The position numbers were made by a program, and so were the translations under genes. Shown one piece after another: positions 9,017-18,172 of a stretch of 64,000 nt of DNA (positions within the stretch are counted from its first letter, which is position 1; each line of letters starts with the position of its first letter). The stretch is from assembly GCF_000689415.1 (NCBI RefSeq), contig NZ_HG322950.1, forward strand, positions 5,587,501-5,651,500, in the 5' to 3' direction. The notes below the pieces were generated by a model. It ran no database searches. It saw only the letters and a program-made list of their open reading frames with translations, and was not told the origin of the DNA. Source of the DNA: Pseudomonas knackmussii B13 (GTDB lineage: Bacteria > Pseudomonadota > Gammaproteobacteria > Pseudomonadales > Pseudomonadaceae).

Positions 9017-9940
9017 TTACTTGACCAGGGTGCGCCATTCCGGATGGGCGCTGGTCTTGCCGCTGACCAGGTCGAAGTAGGCCTTCTGCAGCTTCTCGGT
9101 CACCGGGCCGCGGCGGCCGATGCCGATGGCGCGGCCGTCGACCTCGCGGATCGGGGTCACTTCAGCGGCGGTGCCGGTGAAGAAGGCCTCGTCGGCGATG
9201 TAGACCTCGTCGCGGGTGATGCGCTTCTCGACCACCTTGAGGCCCAGCTCGTTGGCCAGGGTCAGCACGGTGTTGCGGGTGATGCCGTTCAGGCAGGCGG
9301 TGACTTCCGGGGTGTAGATCACGCCGTCCTTGATGATGAAGATGTTCTCGCCGGAGCCCTCGGCCACGTAGCCTTCGGGGTCGAGCATCATGGCCTCGTC
9401 GGCGCCGCCGGAGATGGCTTCCTGCAGGGCCAGCATCGAGTTGATGTAGGCACCGTTGGACTTGGCGCGGGTCATGGAGATGTTCACGTGGTGGCGGGTG
9501 AAGGAGCTGGTGCGCACCTTGATGCCCTGCTCCAGGGCGTCGTCGCCCATGTAAGCGCCCCAGTGCCAGGCGGCCACGATGACGTGGACCTTCAGGCCGG
9601 ATGCGCGCAGGCCCATGCCTTCGCTTCCGTAGAACACCATCGGGCGGATGTAGGCGCTTTCGAGGTTGTTCTCGCGGACGGCGGCGCGGGTCGCCTCGTT
9701 AATTTCTTCCTTCGAGTACGGCATCTTCATGTTCATGATGTGCGCCGAATCGAAGAGGCGGTCGGTGTGCGCCTGCAGACGGAAGATCGCGGTGCCTTCA
9801 GGGGTGTTGTAGGCGCGCACGCCCTCGAACACGCCCATGCCGTAGTGCAGGGTATGGGTCAGCACGTGGGTGGTCGCATCGCGCCACTGCACCAGTTCAC
9901 CGTCATACCAGATCACGCCATCACGATCAGCCATCGACAT
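9017..9940 (-). CDS. ilvE: Branched-chain amino acid aminotransferase
   Basis: A 307-residue class IV PLP aminotransferase that interconverts Leu, Ile and Val with their 2-oxo acids, using glutamate. The Schiff-base Lys is Lys160 in SMTRAKSNGAYIN, the same position as in the enteric enzyme. GTAAEVTPIREVDGR near the C-terminus supplies the PLP-phosphate and substrate contacts. I chose ATG 9940 (MSMADRDGVIWYDG) because GAGGAGC lies about 10 bases upstream; the second ATG at 9934 is a weaker alternative. It lies 82 bases after glnE on the same strand, so some read-through from glnE is possible. Confidence 0.95.
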   Translation of the reverse strand: MSMADRDGVIWYDGELVQWRDATTHVLTHTLHYGMGVFEGVRAYNTPEGTAIFRLQAHTDRLFDSAHIMNMKMPYSKEEINEATRAAVRENNLESAYIRPMVFYGSEGMGLRASGLKVHVIVAAWHWGAYMGDDALEQGIKVRTSSFTRHHVNISMTRAKSNGAYINSMLALQEAISGGADEAMMLDPEGYVAEGSGENIFIIKDGVIYTPEVTACLNGITRNTVLTLANELGLKVVEKRITRDEVYIADEAFFTGTAAEVTPIREVDGRAIGIGRRGPVTEKLQKAYFDLVSGKTSAHPEWRTLVK

Positions 9941-10022
9941 CGTTGCCAGCTCCTCACAGAAATTCGTCGTTCGGTCGCCGCGCAAGTGCATTGCGCCAGC
10001 GACCGGTGCGTACTGCCCGGGA

Positions 10023-12971
10023 TCAGGCGAGCTCGAGCTCGCGCCAGATCCGCATCACTCCGCGGCGTTCGCCATGGAAACGGTCGCCACTCACTACGCC
10101 CGGCTGTTTCTGCAGCGCCAGGCGGTGCGCGGCTGCGCGATAGGCCTTGTAGGCCTCCTGCAGGAAACGGACGTCCTCGCTGGCGATCAGGCCAGCCCGC
10201 TCCAACCCTTCCAGAATGCGGATGTTGTCGGTGAACTGCAGCAACTCGGGGTGCTGCCACGACCAGGCAAGGGCCGCATATTGCACCATAAATTCGATAT
10301 CGACGATACCACCGGCATCCTGCTTGAGATCGAAGTCAGCCGCGGCTTCGAAGGCATTCGCCGCCGTTCCCGCCGCGGTCGCGGGGGTGCCGAGGTTGTC
10401 GCGCATCTTCGCGCGCATCTCGCTCACTTCGCGGCGCAGCTCGCCCAGATCGCGCTGCCGGCCGAGCACCGCAGCCCGAATGCCTTCGAACTCGCGCGCC
10501 ACCCGCGAGCAGCCGGCGAGCACGCGGGCACGCACCAGGGCCTGGTGCTCCCAGGTCCAGGCTTCGTTCTGCTGGTACGCCTGGAACGCTGCCAGCGAGC
10601 TCACCAGAAGGCCGGCTGCGCCGCTCGGCCGCAGGCGCATGTCCACTTCATAAAGAGCACCGGAAGTGGTCTGGGTCGTCAGGAAGTGGATGATCTTCTG
10701 CCCCAGGCGGGTGAAGAACTGTGAGCCGTCGATGGACTTCTCGCCATCGGTCTCGCACTGCGGATCGCCGTCGTGGATGAACACCAGGTCGAGGTCCGAG
10801 CCATGCCCCAGCTCCAGGCCGCCGACCTTGCCGTAGCCGACGATGATGAAGTCCGGATCGCACGGTGTGCCATCGGCCCGCAGCGGCCGGCCGTGCTTCT
10901 GCACCAGCTGGTGCCAGGCCAGCGCCAGGACCTGTTCGAGGATCGCCTCGGCAAGCCAGGTCAGGTAGTCGCTGACCTTCATCAGCGGCAGGGTGCCGGC
11001 GATCTCCGAAGCCACCACGCGCAGGCCGTGGGCCAGCTTGAAGTGGCGCAGGGTCTCCATCTGCTGTTCGAGGTCGTCCTCGGGAATGCGCATCAGCCGC
11101 TCGCGCAGCTCCGCATTCAGCTCCGGCGCCAGCGGCGGGCTCAGCAGCCGGCCTTCATTGAGCAGTTCGTCCAGCAGGATCGGGAACTTGGCGATCTGCT
11201 CGGCCACCATCGGGCTGGCCGCACAGAGGGTCAACAGGCGCTCAAGCGCGCCGGGATTCTCGGTGAGCAGCACCAGGTAGGCCGAACGCCGCGCCACCGC
11301 TTCCACCAGCGGCAGCACGCGCTCCAGGGTCAGGTCCGGCCTGTCGTGCTCGGCGAGCATGTTCAGCAGGCGCGGAATGAAGGCGTCCAGGCGCTCGCGC
11401 CCCAGGCGTTGCATGGCGCGCACCTGGTTGCCGTGACGCAGGTCGATGAGCCTTTTGAAGGCCGCCTCCGGCGCGGCGAAACCCGCATCGGCCAACTGCC
11501 GGCAAGCGGACTCCTCGTCCACCTGTTCTTCCCACAAAGGCAGCCATTCGCCGCCGATACAGGCGCCTTCGGCCTCGCCGCTCTCGTCCTCGTCGGGGTC
11601 GGCGATCACCTGGCGGAAATGCCAGTCGATGCGCTCGCGCCAATGATTGATCGCCTCATGGAAGGCCGACCAGTTGGCGAAGCCCATGATGAAGGCGACG
11701 CGAATACGCGCCACTTCGTCCTCCGGCAGCATCTGCGTCTGCCGGTCATCGATGGCCTGCAGGGCATGCTCGGCATAGCGCAGGAACTCGTAGCCCTCGC
11801 GCAACTCGCCGACAACCGCTGCCGGCAGGTAACCCTGCCCTTCCAGGGTCGCCAGCACGCGCAGCAGCGGGCGTTGCTGCAGGCTGAGGTCGCGGCCGCC
11901 GTGGATCAGCTGGAAGGCCTGGGCGATGAACTCCACCTCGCGGATGCCGCCGGCGCCGAGCTTGATGTTCTCGCTCATGCCCTTGCGCCGGACCTCCTGC
12001 TGGATCAGCTGCTTCATGTTGCGCAGCGCCTCGATGGCAGAGAAATCCAGGTAGCGCCGATAGACGAAGGGCCGCAGCAGTTCCAGCAGGCGCTGGCCTG
12101 AGTCCTGGTCGCCGCCGACCACCCGCGCCTTGATCATCGCGTAGCGTTCCCAGTCGCGCCCCTGGTCCTGGTAGTACTGCTCCAGGGCGGCAAAGCTGTG
12201 CACCAGCGGACCGCTGGAGCCATAGGGGCGCAGGCGCATGTCGACGCGGAAGACGAAGCCCTCGACGGTGATGGCATCCAGCGCCTTGATCAGCCGCTGC
12301 CCCAGACGGGTAAAGAACTCCTGGCTGTCCAGCGCGCGGCGCGCGCCTTGGGTTTCGCCGCCCTCCGGGTAGCCGAAGATCAGGTCGATGTCCGAGGACA
12401 GGTTCAGCTCGCCGGCGCCCAGCTTGCCCATGCCGAGGATCACCAGGTGCTGCGGCAGCCCGGAGCGGTTGCCCATCGGCGTACCGAACTGCTGGCAATG
12501 CCGCGCGTACAGCCATTGATAAGCCAGATCGATGCAGGTGTCCGCCAGATCACTGAGATCGCGGCACGTTCCCGCCAGATCGCTGCTGCGGGTCAGGTCG
12601 CGCCAGACGATGCGCACCTGCTGACGCCGGCGGAAGCGGCGCAGCCGCCGCCCCAACTCGTCCTCATCGGCGCAATCGGCCAGCAGTGCATCCAGCTGGG
12701 CGCGCATTTCGCCGCCGGCCAGAGGCCGATCCAGCAGGCCGCTGGCGACCAGTTCGAGGAAGGCCTGCGGGTCGCGGGCCGCCTGCTCGGCAACGAAGTC
12801 GCTGGCCGCACAGACGTGGGCGAAGTCGGCATGCCGCTCGGCGGACCACTGTGAATAGAAGGAGGCGATTTCAGCGGGAAGGGAGGAGACGGCAGTTGCG
12901 AAATTCTGCCCCGCGCGCTCGGCGAGGGGCTTCAAGGTGGCCGGCAAAGCGGCCCGGGACGGCAGAGTCAT
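10023..12971 (-). CDS. glnE: Bifunctional glutamine synthetase adenylyltransferase/removase
   Basis: A 982-residue enzyme that adds AMP to glutamine synthetase and removes it, under control of PII protein. Two nucleotidyltransferase domains are visible. The N-terminal (deadenylylating) one has LSSDIDLIFGY with Asp194 and Asp196; the C-terminal (adenylylating) one has GHGSDLDLVFIHD with Asp726 and Asp728. ATG at 12971 gives MTLPSRAALPATLKPL and the family-standard length; upstream extension would run through the operator region shared with aceE. The gene diverges from aceE across 241 bases that contain two palindromes. All catalytic aspartates are present. Confidence 0.95.
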   Translation of the reverse strand: MTLPSRAALPATLKPLAERAGQNFATAVSSLPAEIASFYSQWSAERHADFAHVCAASDFVAEQAARDPQAFLELVASGLLDRPLAGGEMRAQLDALLADCADEDELGRRLRRFRRRQQVRIVWRDLTRSSDLAGTCRDLSDLADTCIDLAYQWLYARHCQQFGTPMGNRSGLPQHLVILGMGKLGAGELNLSSDIDLIFGYPEGGETQGARRALDSQEFFTRLGQRLIKALDAITVEGFVFRVDMRLRPYGSSGPLVHSFAALEQYYQDQGRDWERYAMIKARVVGGDQDSGQRLLELLRPFVYRRYLDFSAIEALRNMKQLIQQEVRRKGMSENIKLGAGGIREVEFIAQAFQLIHGGRDLSLQQRPLLRVLATLEGQGYLPAAVVGELREGYEFLRYAEHALQAIDDRQTQMLPEDEVARIRVAFIMGFANWSAFHEAINHWRERIDWHFRQVIADPDEDESGEAEGACIGGEWLPLWEEQVDEESACRQLADAGFAAPEAAFKRLIDLRHGNQVRAMQRLGRERLDAFIPRLLNMLAEHDRPDLTLERVLPLVEAVARRSAYLVLLTENPGALERLLTLCAASPMVAEQIAKFPILLDELLNEGRLLSPPLAPELNAELRERLMRIPEDDLEQQMETLRHFKLAHGLRVVASEIAGTLPLMKVSDYLTWLAEAILEQVLALAWHQLVQKHGRPLRADGTPCDPDFIIVGYGKVGGLELGHGSDLDLVFIHDGDPQCETDGEKSIDGSQFFTRLGQKIIHFLTTQTTSGALYEVDMRLRPSGAAGLLVSSLAAFQAYQQNEAWTWEHQALVRARVLAGCSRVAREFEGIRAAVLGRQRDLGELRREVSEMRAKMRDNLGTPATAAGTAANAFEAAADFDLKQDAGGIVDIEFMVQYAALAWSWQHPELLQFTDNIRILEGLERAGLIASEDVRFLQEAYKAYRAAAHRLALQKQPGVVSGDRFHGERRGVMRIWRELELA

Positions 12972-13022
12972 GCATCGTTCCTGATGAACGGCACCCCGCG
13001 GAAGCCCCGCCATTCGGGCGCC

Positions 13023-13037
13023 TGTAGTTTTACTACT
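13023..13037. promoter_or_regulatory. Operator-like palindrome 1 (TGTAGT-N3-ACTACT)
   Basis: TGTAGT-TTT-ACTACT at 13023-13037 is nearly identical to the reverse complement of the site at 13075-13089. It lies in the divergent glnE/aceE space, 52 bp centre to centre from the second copy, about five helical turns, as expected for two dimers on one face of the DNA. The regulator is unknown. Confidence 0.55.
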
Positions 13038-13074
13038 AACTTTTTTTCGCGGAGGGCTGTATCCGAAAAGGTTT

Positions 13075-13089
13075 TGTAGTAAAACTACA
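13075..13089. promoter_or_regulatory. Operator-like palindrome 2 (TGTAGT-N3-ACTACA)
   Basis: A perfect 6-3-6 inverted repeat TGTAGT-AAA-ACTACA, extended by one more matching pair (13074 and 13090). It lies 124 bp before the aceE start. With the first copy it probably binds a repressor of pyruvate dehydrogenase genes, or of glnE; I cannot name the protein. Confidence 0.6.
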
Positions 13090-13724
13090 ACCCGCCGGAA
13101 ACACCCCCGGTGTACTTCCAAGAATTCGCCGCGCCGCCCACGAAGCCGGCGCCGCTATCGGCAACGATCACTGGCTTTCGATTCTGGAAGCCTTTCCGCC
13201 CTGGAGCAAGCCATGCAAGACCTCGATCCCATCGAAACCCAGGAGTGGCTGGACGCCCTGGAGTCCGTGCTCGACCGCGAAGGCGAGGACCGCGCTCACT
13301 ACCTGATGACCCGCATGGGCGAGCTGGCCAGCCGCTCCGGCACCCAGCTGCCTTACGCCATCACCACGCCGTATCGCAACACCATCCCGGTCACCCACGA
13401 AGCACGCATGCCCGGCGACCTGTTCATGGAACGCCGCATTCGCTCGCTGGTGCGCTGGAACGCGCTGGCCATGGTGATGAAGGCGAACAAGAACGACCCG
13501 GACCTGGGCGGTCACATCTCGTCCTTCGCCTCCTCGGCGACCCTGTACGACGTCGGCTTCAACTACTTCTTCCAGGCCCCGACCGAAGAACACGGCGGCG
13601 ACCTGGTGTTCTTCCAGGGCCACGCCTCCCCCGGCGTCTATGCCCGCGCCTTCCTCGAAGGCCGCATCAGCGAAGACCAGCTGAACAACTTCCGCCAGGA
13701 AGTGGACGGCAACGGCCTGTCCTC

Positions 13725-14076
13725 CTACCCGCACCCCTGGCTGATGCCGGACTTCTGGCAGTTCCCGACCGTATCCATGGGTCTGGGCCCGATCCAGGCG
13801 ATCTACCAGGCGCGCTTCATGAAGTACCTGGAAAGCCGCGGCTTCATCCCCGCCGGCAAGCAGAAGGTCTGGTGCTTCATGGGCGACGGCGAGTGCGACG
13901 AGCCGGAATCCCTGGGCGCGATCTCCCTGGCCGGCCGCGAGAAGCTGGACAACCTGATCTTCGTCATCAACTGCAACCTGCAGCGCCTCGACGGCCCGGT
14001 TCGCGGCAACGGCAAGATCATCCAGGAACTCGAAGGCGTGTTCCGTGGCGCCGAGTGGAACGTCAACAAGGTGGTC
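13725..14076 (+). repeat. Tandem duplication in aceE, first copy
   Basis: This 352-bp segment is repeated immediately downstream with no differences that I can find. It encodes about 117 residues around the ThDP-binding motif. At the junction the two possible parents share TC, consistent with a microhomology-type join. Confidence 0.95.
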
Positions 14077-14428
14077 CTACCCGCACCCCTGGCTGATGCC
14101 GGACTTCTGGCAGTTCCCGACCGTATCCATGGGTCTGGGCCCGATCCAGGCGATCTACCAGGCGCGCTTCATGAAGTACCTGGAAAGCCGCGGCTTCATC
14201 CCCGCCGGCAAGCAGAAGGTCTGGTGCTTCATGGGCGACGGCGAGTGCGACGAGCCGGAATCCCTGGGCGCGATCTCCCTGGCCGGCCGCGAGAAGCTGG
14301 ACAACCTGATCTTCGTCATCAACTGCAACCTGCAGCGCCTCGACGGCCCGGTTCGCGGCAACGGCAAGATCATCCAGGAACTCGAAGGCGTGTTCCGTGG
14401 CGCCGAGTGGAACGTCAACAAGGTGGTC
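14077..14428 (+). repeat. Tandem duplication in aceE, second copy
   Basis: An exact repeat of the preceding 352 bases. After it the sequence continues TGGGGCCGC, which is the normal continuation of aceE after GTGGTC. The copy shifts the reading frame by one base. Confidence 0.95.
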
Positions 14429-16226
14429 TGGGGCCGCTTCTGGGACCCGCTGTTCGCCAAGGACACCGCCGGCCTGCTGCAGCAGCGCATGGACGAGGTC
14501 ATCGACGGCGAGTACCAGAACTACAAGGCCAAAGACGGCGCCTATGTGCGTGAGCACTTCTTCGGTGCCCGTCCGGAGCTGCTGGAGATGGTCAAGGACC
14601 TCTCCGACGAGGAAATCTGGAAGCTCAACCGTGGCGGCCACGACCCCTACAAGGTCTATGCGGCCTACCACCAAGCGGTCAACCACAAGGGCCAGCCGAC
14701 CGTCATCCTGGCCAAGACCATCAAGGGCTACGGTACCGGTTCGGGCGAAGCGAAGAACATCGCGCACAACGTCAAGAAGGTCGACGTCGAGTCGCTGAAG
14801 TCGTTCCGCGACAAGTTCGACATCCCGATCAAGGATGCCGACCTGGAAAACCTGCCGTTCTACCGCCCCGAGGAAGGCAGCGCCGAAGCCAAGTACCTGG
14901 CTTCCCGCCGCGCCGCCCTGGGTGGCGTGATGCCGGTTCGCCGCGAGAAGAGCTTCCAGGTTCCGGTTCCCCCGCTGGAAACCCTCAAGGCCATGCTCGA
15001 CGGCTCGGGCGACCGCGAAATCTCCACCACCATGGCCTTCGTGCGGATCATCTCGCAGCTGGTCAAGGACAAGGACCTCGGCCCGCGCATCGTGCCGATC
15101 GTGCCTGACGAAGCCCGTACCTTCGGCATGGAAGGCATGTTCCGCCAGCTCGGCATCTACTCCTCGGTGGGCCAGCTGTACGAACCGGTCGATAAAGACC
15201 AGGTGATGTTCTACCGCGAGGACAAGAAAGGTCAGATCCTCGAGGAAGGCATCAACGAAGCCGGCGCCATGTCCAGCTGGATCGCCGCGGGTACCTCGTA
15301 CTCCACGCACAACCAGCCGATGCTGCCGTTCTACATCTTCTATTCGATGTTCGGCTTCCAGCGTATCGGCGACCTGGCCTGGGCTGCCGGCGACAGCCGC
15401 GCGCACGGCTTCCTGATCGGCGGCACCGCCGGCCGTACCACCCTGAACGGTGAAGGCCTGCAGCACGAAGACGGTCACAGCCACCTGCTGGCGGCGACCA
15501 TCCCGAACTGCCGCACCTACGATCCGACCTACGCCTACGAACTGGCGGTGATCATCCGCGAAGGCTCGCGCCAGATGATCGAAGAGCAGCAGGACATCTT
15601 CTATTACATCACCGTGATGAACGAGAACTACGTCCAGCCGGCCATGCCGAAGGGCGTAGAGGAAGGCATCATCAAGGGCATGTACCTCCTCGAGGAGGAC
15701 AAGAAGGAAGCCGCTCACCACGTGCAGCTGCTGGGCTCCGGCACCATCCTGCGCGAGAGGTGGAAGCGGCGGCGAAGATCCTCCGCGAGGACTTCGGCAT
15801 CGGCGCCGACGTCTGGTCGGTACCGAGCTTCAACGAACTGCGTCGCGACGGCCTGGCCGTGGAGCGCTGGAACCGCCTGCACCCGGGCCAGAAGCCCAAG
15901 CAGAGCTACGTGGAAGAATGCCTGGGCGGCCGCAAGGGCCCGGTCATCGCCTCCACCGACTACATGAAGCTATACGCCGAGCAGATCCGCCAGTGGGTTC
16001 CGAGCAAGGAATACAAGGTCCTGGGCACCGACGGCTTCGGCCGCAGCGACAGCCGTCGCAAGCTGCGCGACTTCTTCGAAGTCGACCGCCACTGGGTGGT
16101 CCTGGCCGCGCTGGAAGCCCTGGCCGACCGTGGTGACATCGAACCGAAAGTGGTGGCCGAGGCCATCGCCAAGTTCGGCATCAACCCCGAAAAACGCAAC
16201 CCGCTGGACTGCTGAGGAGAGGCACG

Positions 16227-17867
16227 ATGAGCGAACTGATTCGTGTACCCGACATCGGCAACGGTCAGGGTGAAGTGATCGAACTGCTGGTCAAGGTCGG
16301 TGACAAGGTCGAGGCCGATCAGAGCCTGCTGACCCTGGAGTCGGACAAGGCCAGCATGGAAATCCCCTCGCCGAAAGCCGGCGTGGTGAAGAGCCTGAAG
16401 GTCAAGGTGGGCGACACCCTGAAGGAAGGCGACGAGATCCTCGAGCTGGAAGTCGAGGGCGGCGCCGCTGCCCCCGAGGCCCCGGCAGCCAAGACCGAAG
16501 CCCCTGCTGCAGCGGCGCCCGCGCCGGCCGCAGCTCCGGTTGCCGCTCCGGCGGCGCCGGCCGCTGCCGCCAGCGTCCAGGACATCCACGTCCCGGACAT
16601 CGGCTCGGCAGGCAAGGCGAATGTCATCGAAGTCATGGTGAAAGCCGGCGACACGGTCGAAGCCGACCAGTCGCTGATCACCCTGGAATCGGACAAGGCC
16701 AGCATGGAAATCCCCTCGCCGGCTGCCGGCGTGGTGGAAAGCGTATCGATCAAGATCGGTGACGAAGTCGGCACCGGCGACCTGATCCTCAAGCTCAAGG
16801 TCGCAGGCGCCGCGGCTCCGGCCGCCGCCGAGCAACCGGCTGCCGCTCCGGCACCGGCGGCAGCTCCGGTTGCAGCCGCTCCGGCCGCCGCACCGGCTCC
16901 GGTCAAGGACGAAGGCCCGGCGCCGGTCGGCGCCCCCAGCCGTGACGGCGCCAAGGTGCATGCGGGCCCTGCCGTGCGCATGCTCGCTCGCGAGTTCGGC
17001 GTCGAGCTGGCCGAAGTGAAGGCGACCGGTCCGAAAGGCCGCATCCTCAAGGAAGACGTGCAGCTCTTCGTCAAAGAGCAGCTGCAGCGCGCCAAGTCGG
17101 CTCCGGCCGGCGCCGCGGTCAGCGGTGGCGCGGGCATCCCGCCGATCCCGGAAGTCGACTTCAGCAAGTTCGGCGAAGTGGAAGAAGTGGCCATGACCCG
17201 CCTGATGCAGGTCGGTGCCGCCAACCTGCATCGCAGCTGGCTGAACGTGCCGCACGTCACCCAGTTCGACCAGTCCGACATCACCGACATGGAAGCCTTC
17301 CGCATCGCGCAGAAAGCCGCCGCGGAGAAGGCCGGGGTCAAGCTGACCGTACTGCCGATCCTGCTCAAAGCCTGTGCGCACCTGCTCAAGGAACTGCCGG
17401 ACTTCAACAGCTCCCTCGCCCCCAGCGGCAAGGCGCTGATCCGCAAGAAGTACGTGCACATCGGCTTCGCCGTGGACACCCCGGACGGCCTGCTGGTGCC
17501 GGTGATCCGCAACGTCGACCAGAAGAGCCTGCTGCAACTGGCCGCCGAAGCCGCGGAACTTGCGGAAAAGGCGCGCACCAAGAAGCTCTCGGCCGACGCC
17601 ATGCAGGGCGCCTGCTTCACCATCTCCAGCCTCGGCCACATTGGCGGCACCGGCTTCACGCCGATCGTCAACGCGCCGGAAGTGGCGATCCTCGGTGTGT
17701 CCAAGGCGACCATGCAGCCGGTGTGGGACGGCAAGGCCTTCCAGCCGCGCCTGATGCTGCCGCTGTCGCTGTCCTACGATCACCGGGTGATCAACGGCGC
17801 CGCCGCCGCGCGCTTCACCAAGCGCCTGGGCGATGTGCTCGCCGATATCCGCACCCTGCTGCTGTAA
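16227..17867 (+). CDS. aceF: Pyruvate dehydrogenase E2, dihydrolipoamide acetyltransferase
   Basis: A 546-residue E2 core protein. It has two lipoyl domains, each with LESDKASMEIPSP; the lipoylated lysines are Lys41 and Lys157. Both are followed by long Ala/Pro-rich flexible linkers. The peripheral-subunit-binding domain (AVRMLAREFGVELAEVKATG) lies at about 250-285, and the catalytic domain ends with SYDHRVINGAAAARF, where His519 is catalytic. The start is 11 bases after the aceE stop and is preceded by GAGGAG. Two terminator hairpins follow. The gene is fully intact although aceE just upstream is broken, which argues that the aceE lesions are very recent or artefactual. Confidence 0.96.
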   Translation: MSELIRVPDIGNGQGEVIELLVKVGDKVEADQSLLTLESDKASMEIPSPKAGVVKSLKVKVGDTLKEGDEILELEVEGGAAAPEAPAAKTEAPAAAAPAPAAAPVAAPAAPAAAASVQDIHVPDIGSAGKANVIEVMVKAGDTVEADQSLITLESDKASMEIPSPAAGVVESVSIKIGDEVGTGDLILKLKVAGAAAPAAAEQPAAAPAPAAAPVAAAPAAAPAPVKDEGPAPVGAPSRDGAKVHAGPAVRMLAREFGVELAEVKATGPKGRILKEDVQLFVKEQLQRAKSAPAGAAVSGGAGIPPIPEVDFSKFGEVEEVAMTRLMQVGAANLHRSWLNVPHVTQFDQSDITDMEAFRIAQKAAAEKAGVKLTVLPILLKACAHLLKELPDFNSSLAPSGKALIRKKYVHIGFAVDTPDGLLVPVIRNVDQKSLLQLAAEAAELAEKARTKKLSADAMQGACFTISSLGHIGGTGFTPIVNAPEVAILGVSKATMQPVWDGKAFQPRLMLPLSLSYDHRVINGAAAARFTKRLGDVLADIRTLLL

Positions 17868-17871
17868 ATGC

Positions 17872-17903
17872 ATCGGCCCCCATTCGGGGGCCGATTCGTT
17901 TTT
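17872..17903 (+). terminator. Rho-independent terminator after aceF
   Basis: A perfect 10-bp stem (ATCGGCCCCC) with a 4-base loop, followed by TCGTTTTT, five bases after the aceF stop codon. Confidence 0.93.
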
Positions 17904-17933
17904 ACCAACGAGCACGCCACGCTCGTTCTCTCC

Positions 17934-17962
17934 AGCCCCGTCGGATGACGGGGCTTCTTTTT
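17934..17962 (+). terminator. Second terminator after aceF
   Basis: A 9-bp stem AGCCCCGTC with loop GGAT, followed by TCTTTTT. Together with the first hairpin it forms a tandem terminator that insulates dipA from the strongly expressed aceEF operon. Confidence 0.85.
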
Positions 17963-18172
17963 GCCCGCCGCTCTACCACCGCGCACTTCATGGCAAACCG
18001 CCAGCATCCGTGGCATCCTCCGATCAACGGTCAGCCTTTTCCTCAATCGATGCCCGACCGCGCCGATAAAGGCTTTGCTTGTCAGACATTTCTGCATCAT
18101 GCACCCTTGCCTGAGCCATCAGAAGTCGGCCGAGGCAAAGCACCTCGCCCAGAACTGGAAAAACCGCCGAGC

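Larger units (their letters stand above)
13213..16215 (+). pseudogene. aceE: Pyruvate dehydrogenase E1 (aceE), disrupted by a 352-bp duplication and a 2-base insertion
   Basis: The E1 subunit decarboxylates pyruvate with thiamine diphosphate and acetylates the E2 lipoyl groups. ATG at 13213 follows GGAG. Codons 1-288 are normal (MQDLDPIETQEWLDALESVL...; ThDP motif GDGECDEPESLGAI). At 14077 a perfect copy of 13725-14076 begins; 352 is not a multiple of three, so translation shifts frame and stops at 14553 after 446 residues, 158 of them foreign. The true frame resumes in the second copy and runs to about 15757, where an extra AG (15758-15759) shifts it again; it then reads correctly from GTG GAA GCG to the stop at 16215. 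Removing both insertions leaves 2649 bases, exactly 882 residues, the usual AceE length. Either both are real and E1 is lost, or one or both are assembly or sequencing errors. The downstream aceF is intact. Confidence 0.93.
17868..18172. other. 305-base space between aceF and dipA
   Basis: Two rho-independent terminators occupy the first 95 bases. A small hairpin (AACGAGC with its complement) lies between them. The remainder, about 17963-18172, should contain the dipA promoter; I see no clear operator or gene there. The exact size depends on the dipA start, which is uncertain. Confidence 0.6.

Noticed and set aside
13213..16215. The possibility that the aceE fragments are separate functional genes
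   Set aside because: Removing 352 + 2 bases gives exactly the 882-residue E1; the fragments have no ribosome binding sites and the first duplicate copy is perfect, so they are parts of one broken gene.
16500..16920. Ala/Pro codon repeats in aceF as a possible mobile or minisatellite repeat
   Set aside because: These are the normal flexible linkers between lipoyl domains of E2.
15960..17915. A 651-codon open frame opposite aceF and the end of aceE
   Set aside because: A shadow of aceF; the composition mirrors the Ala/Pro linkers of E2.
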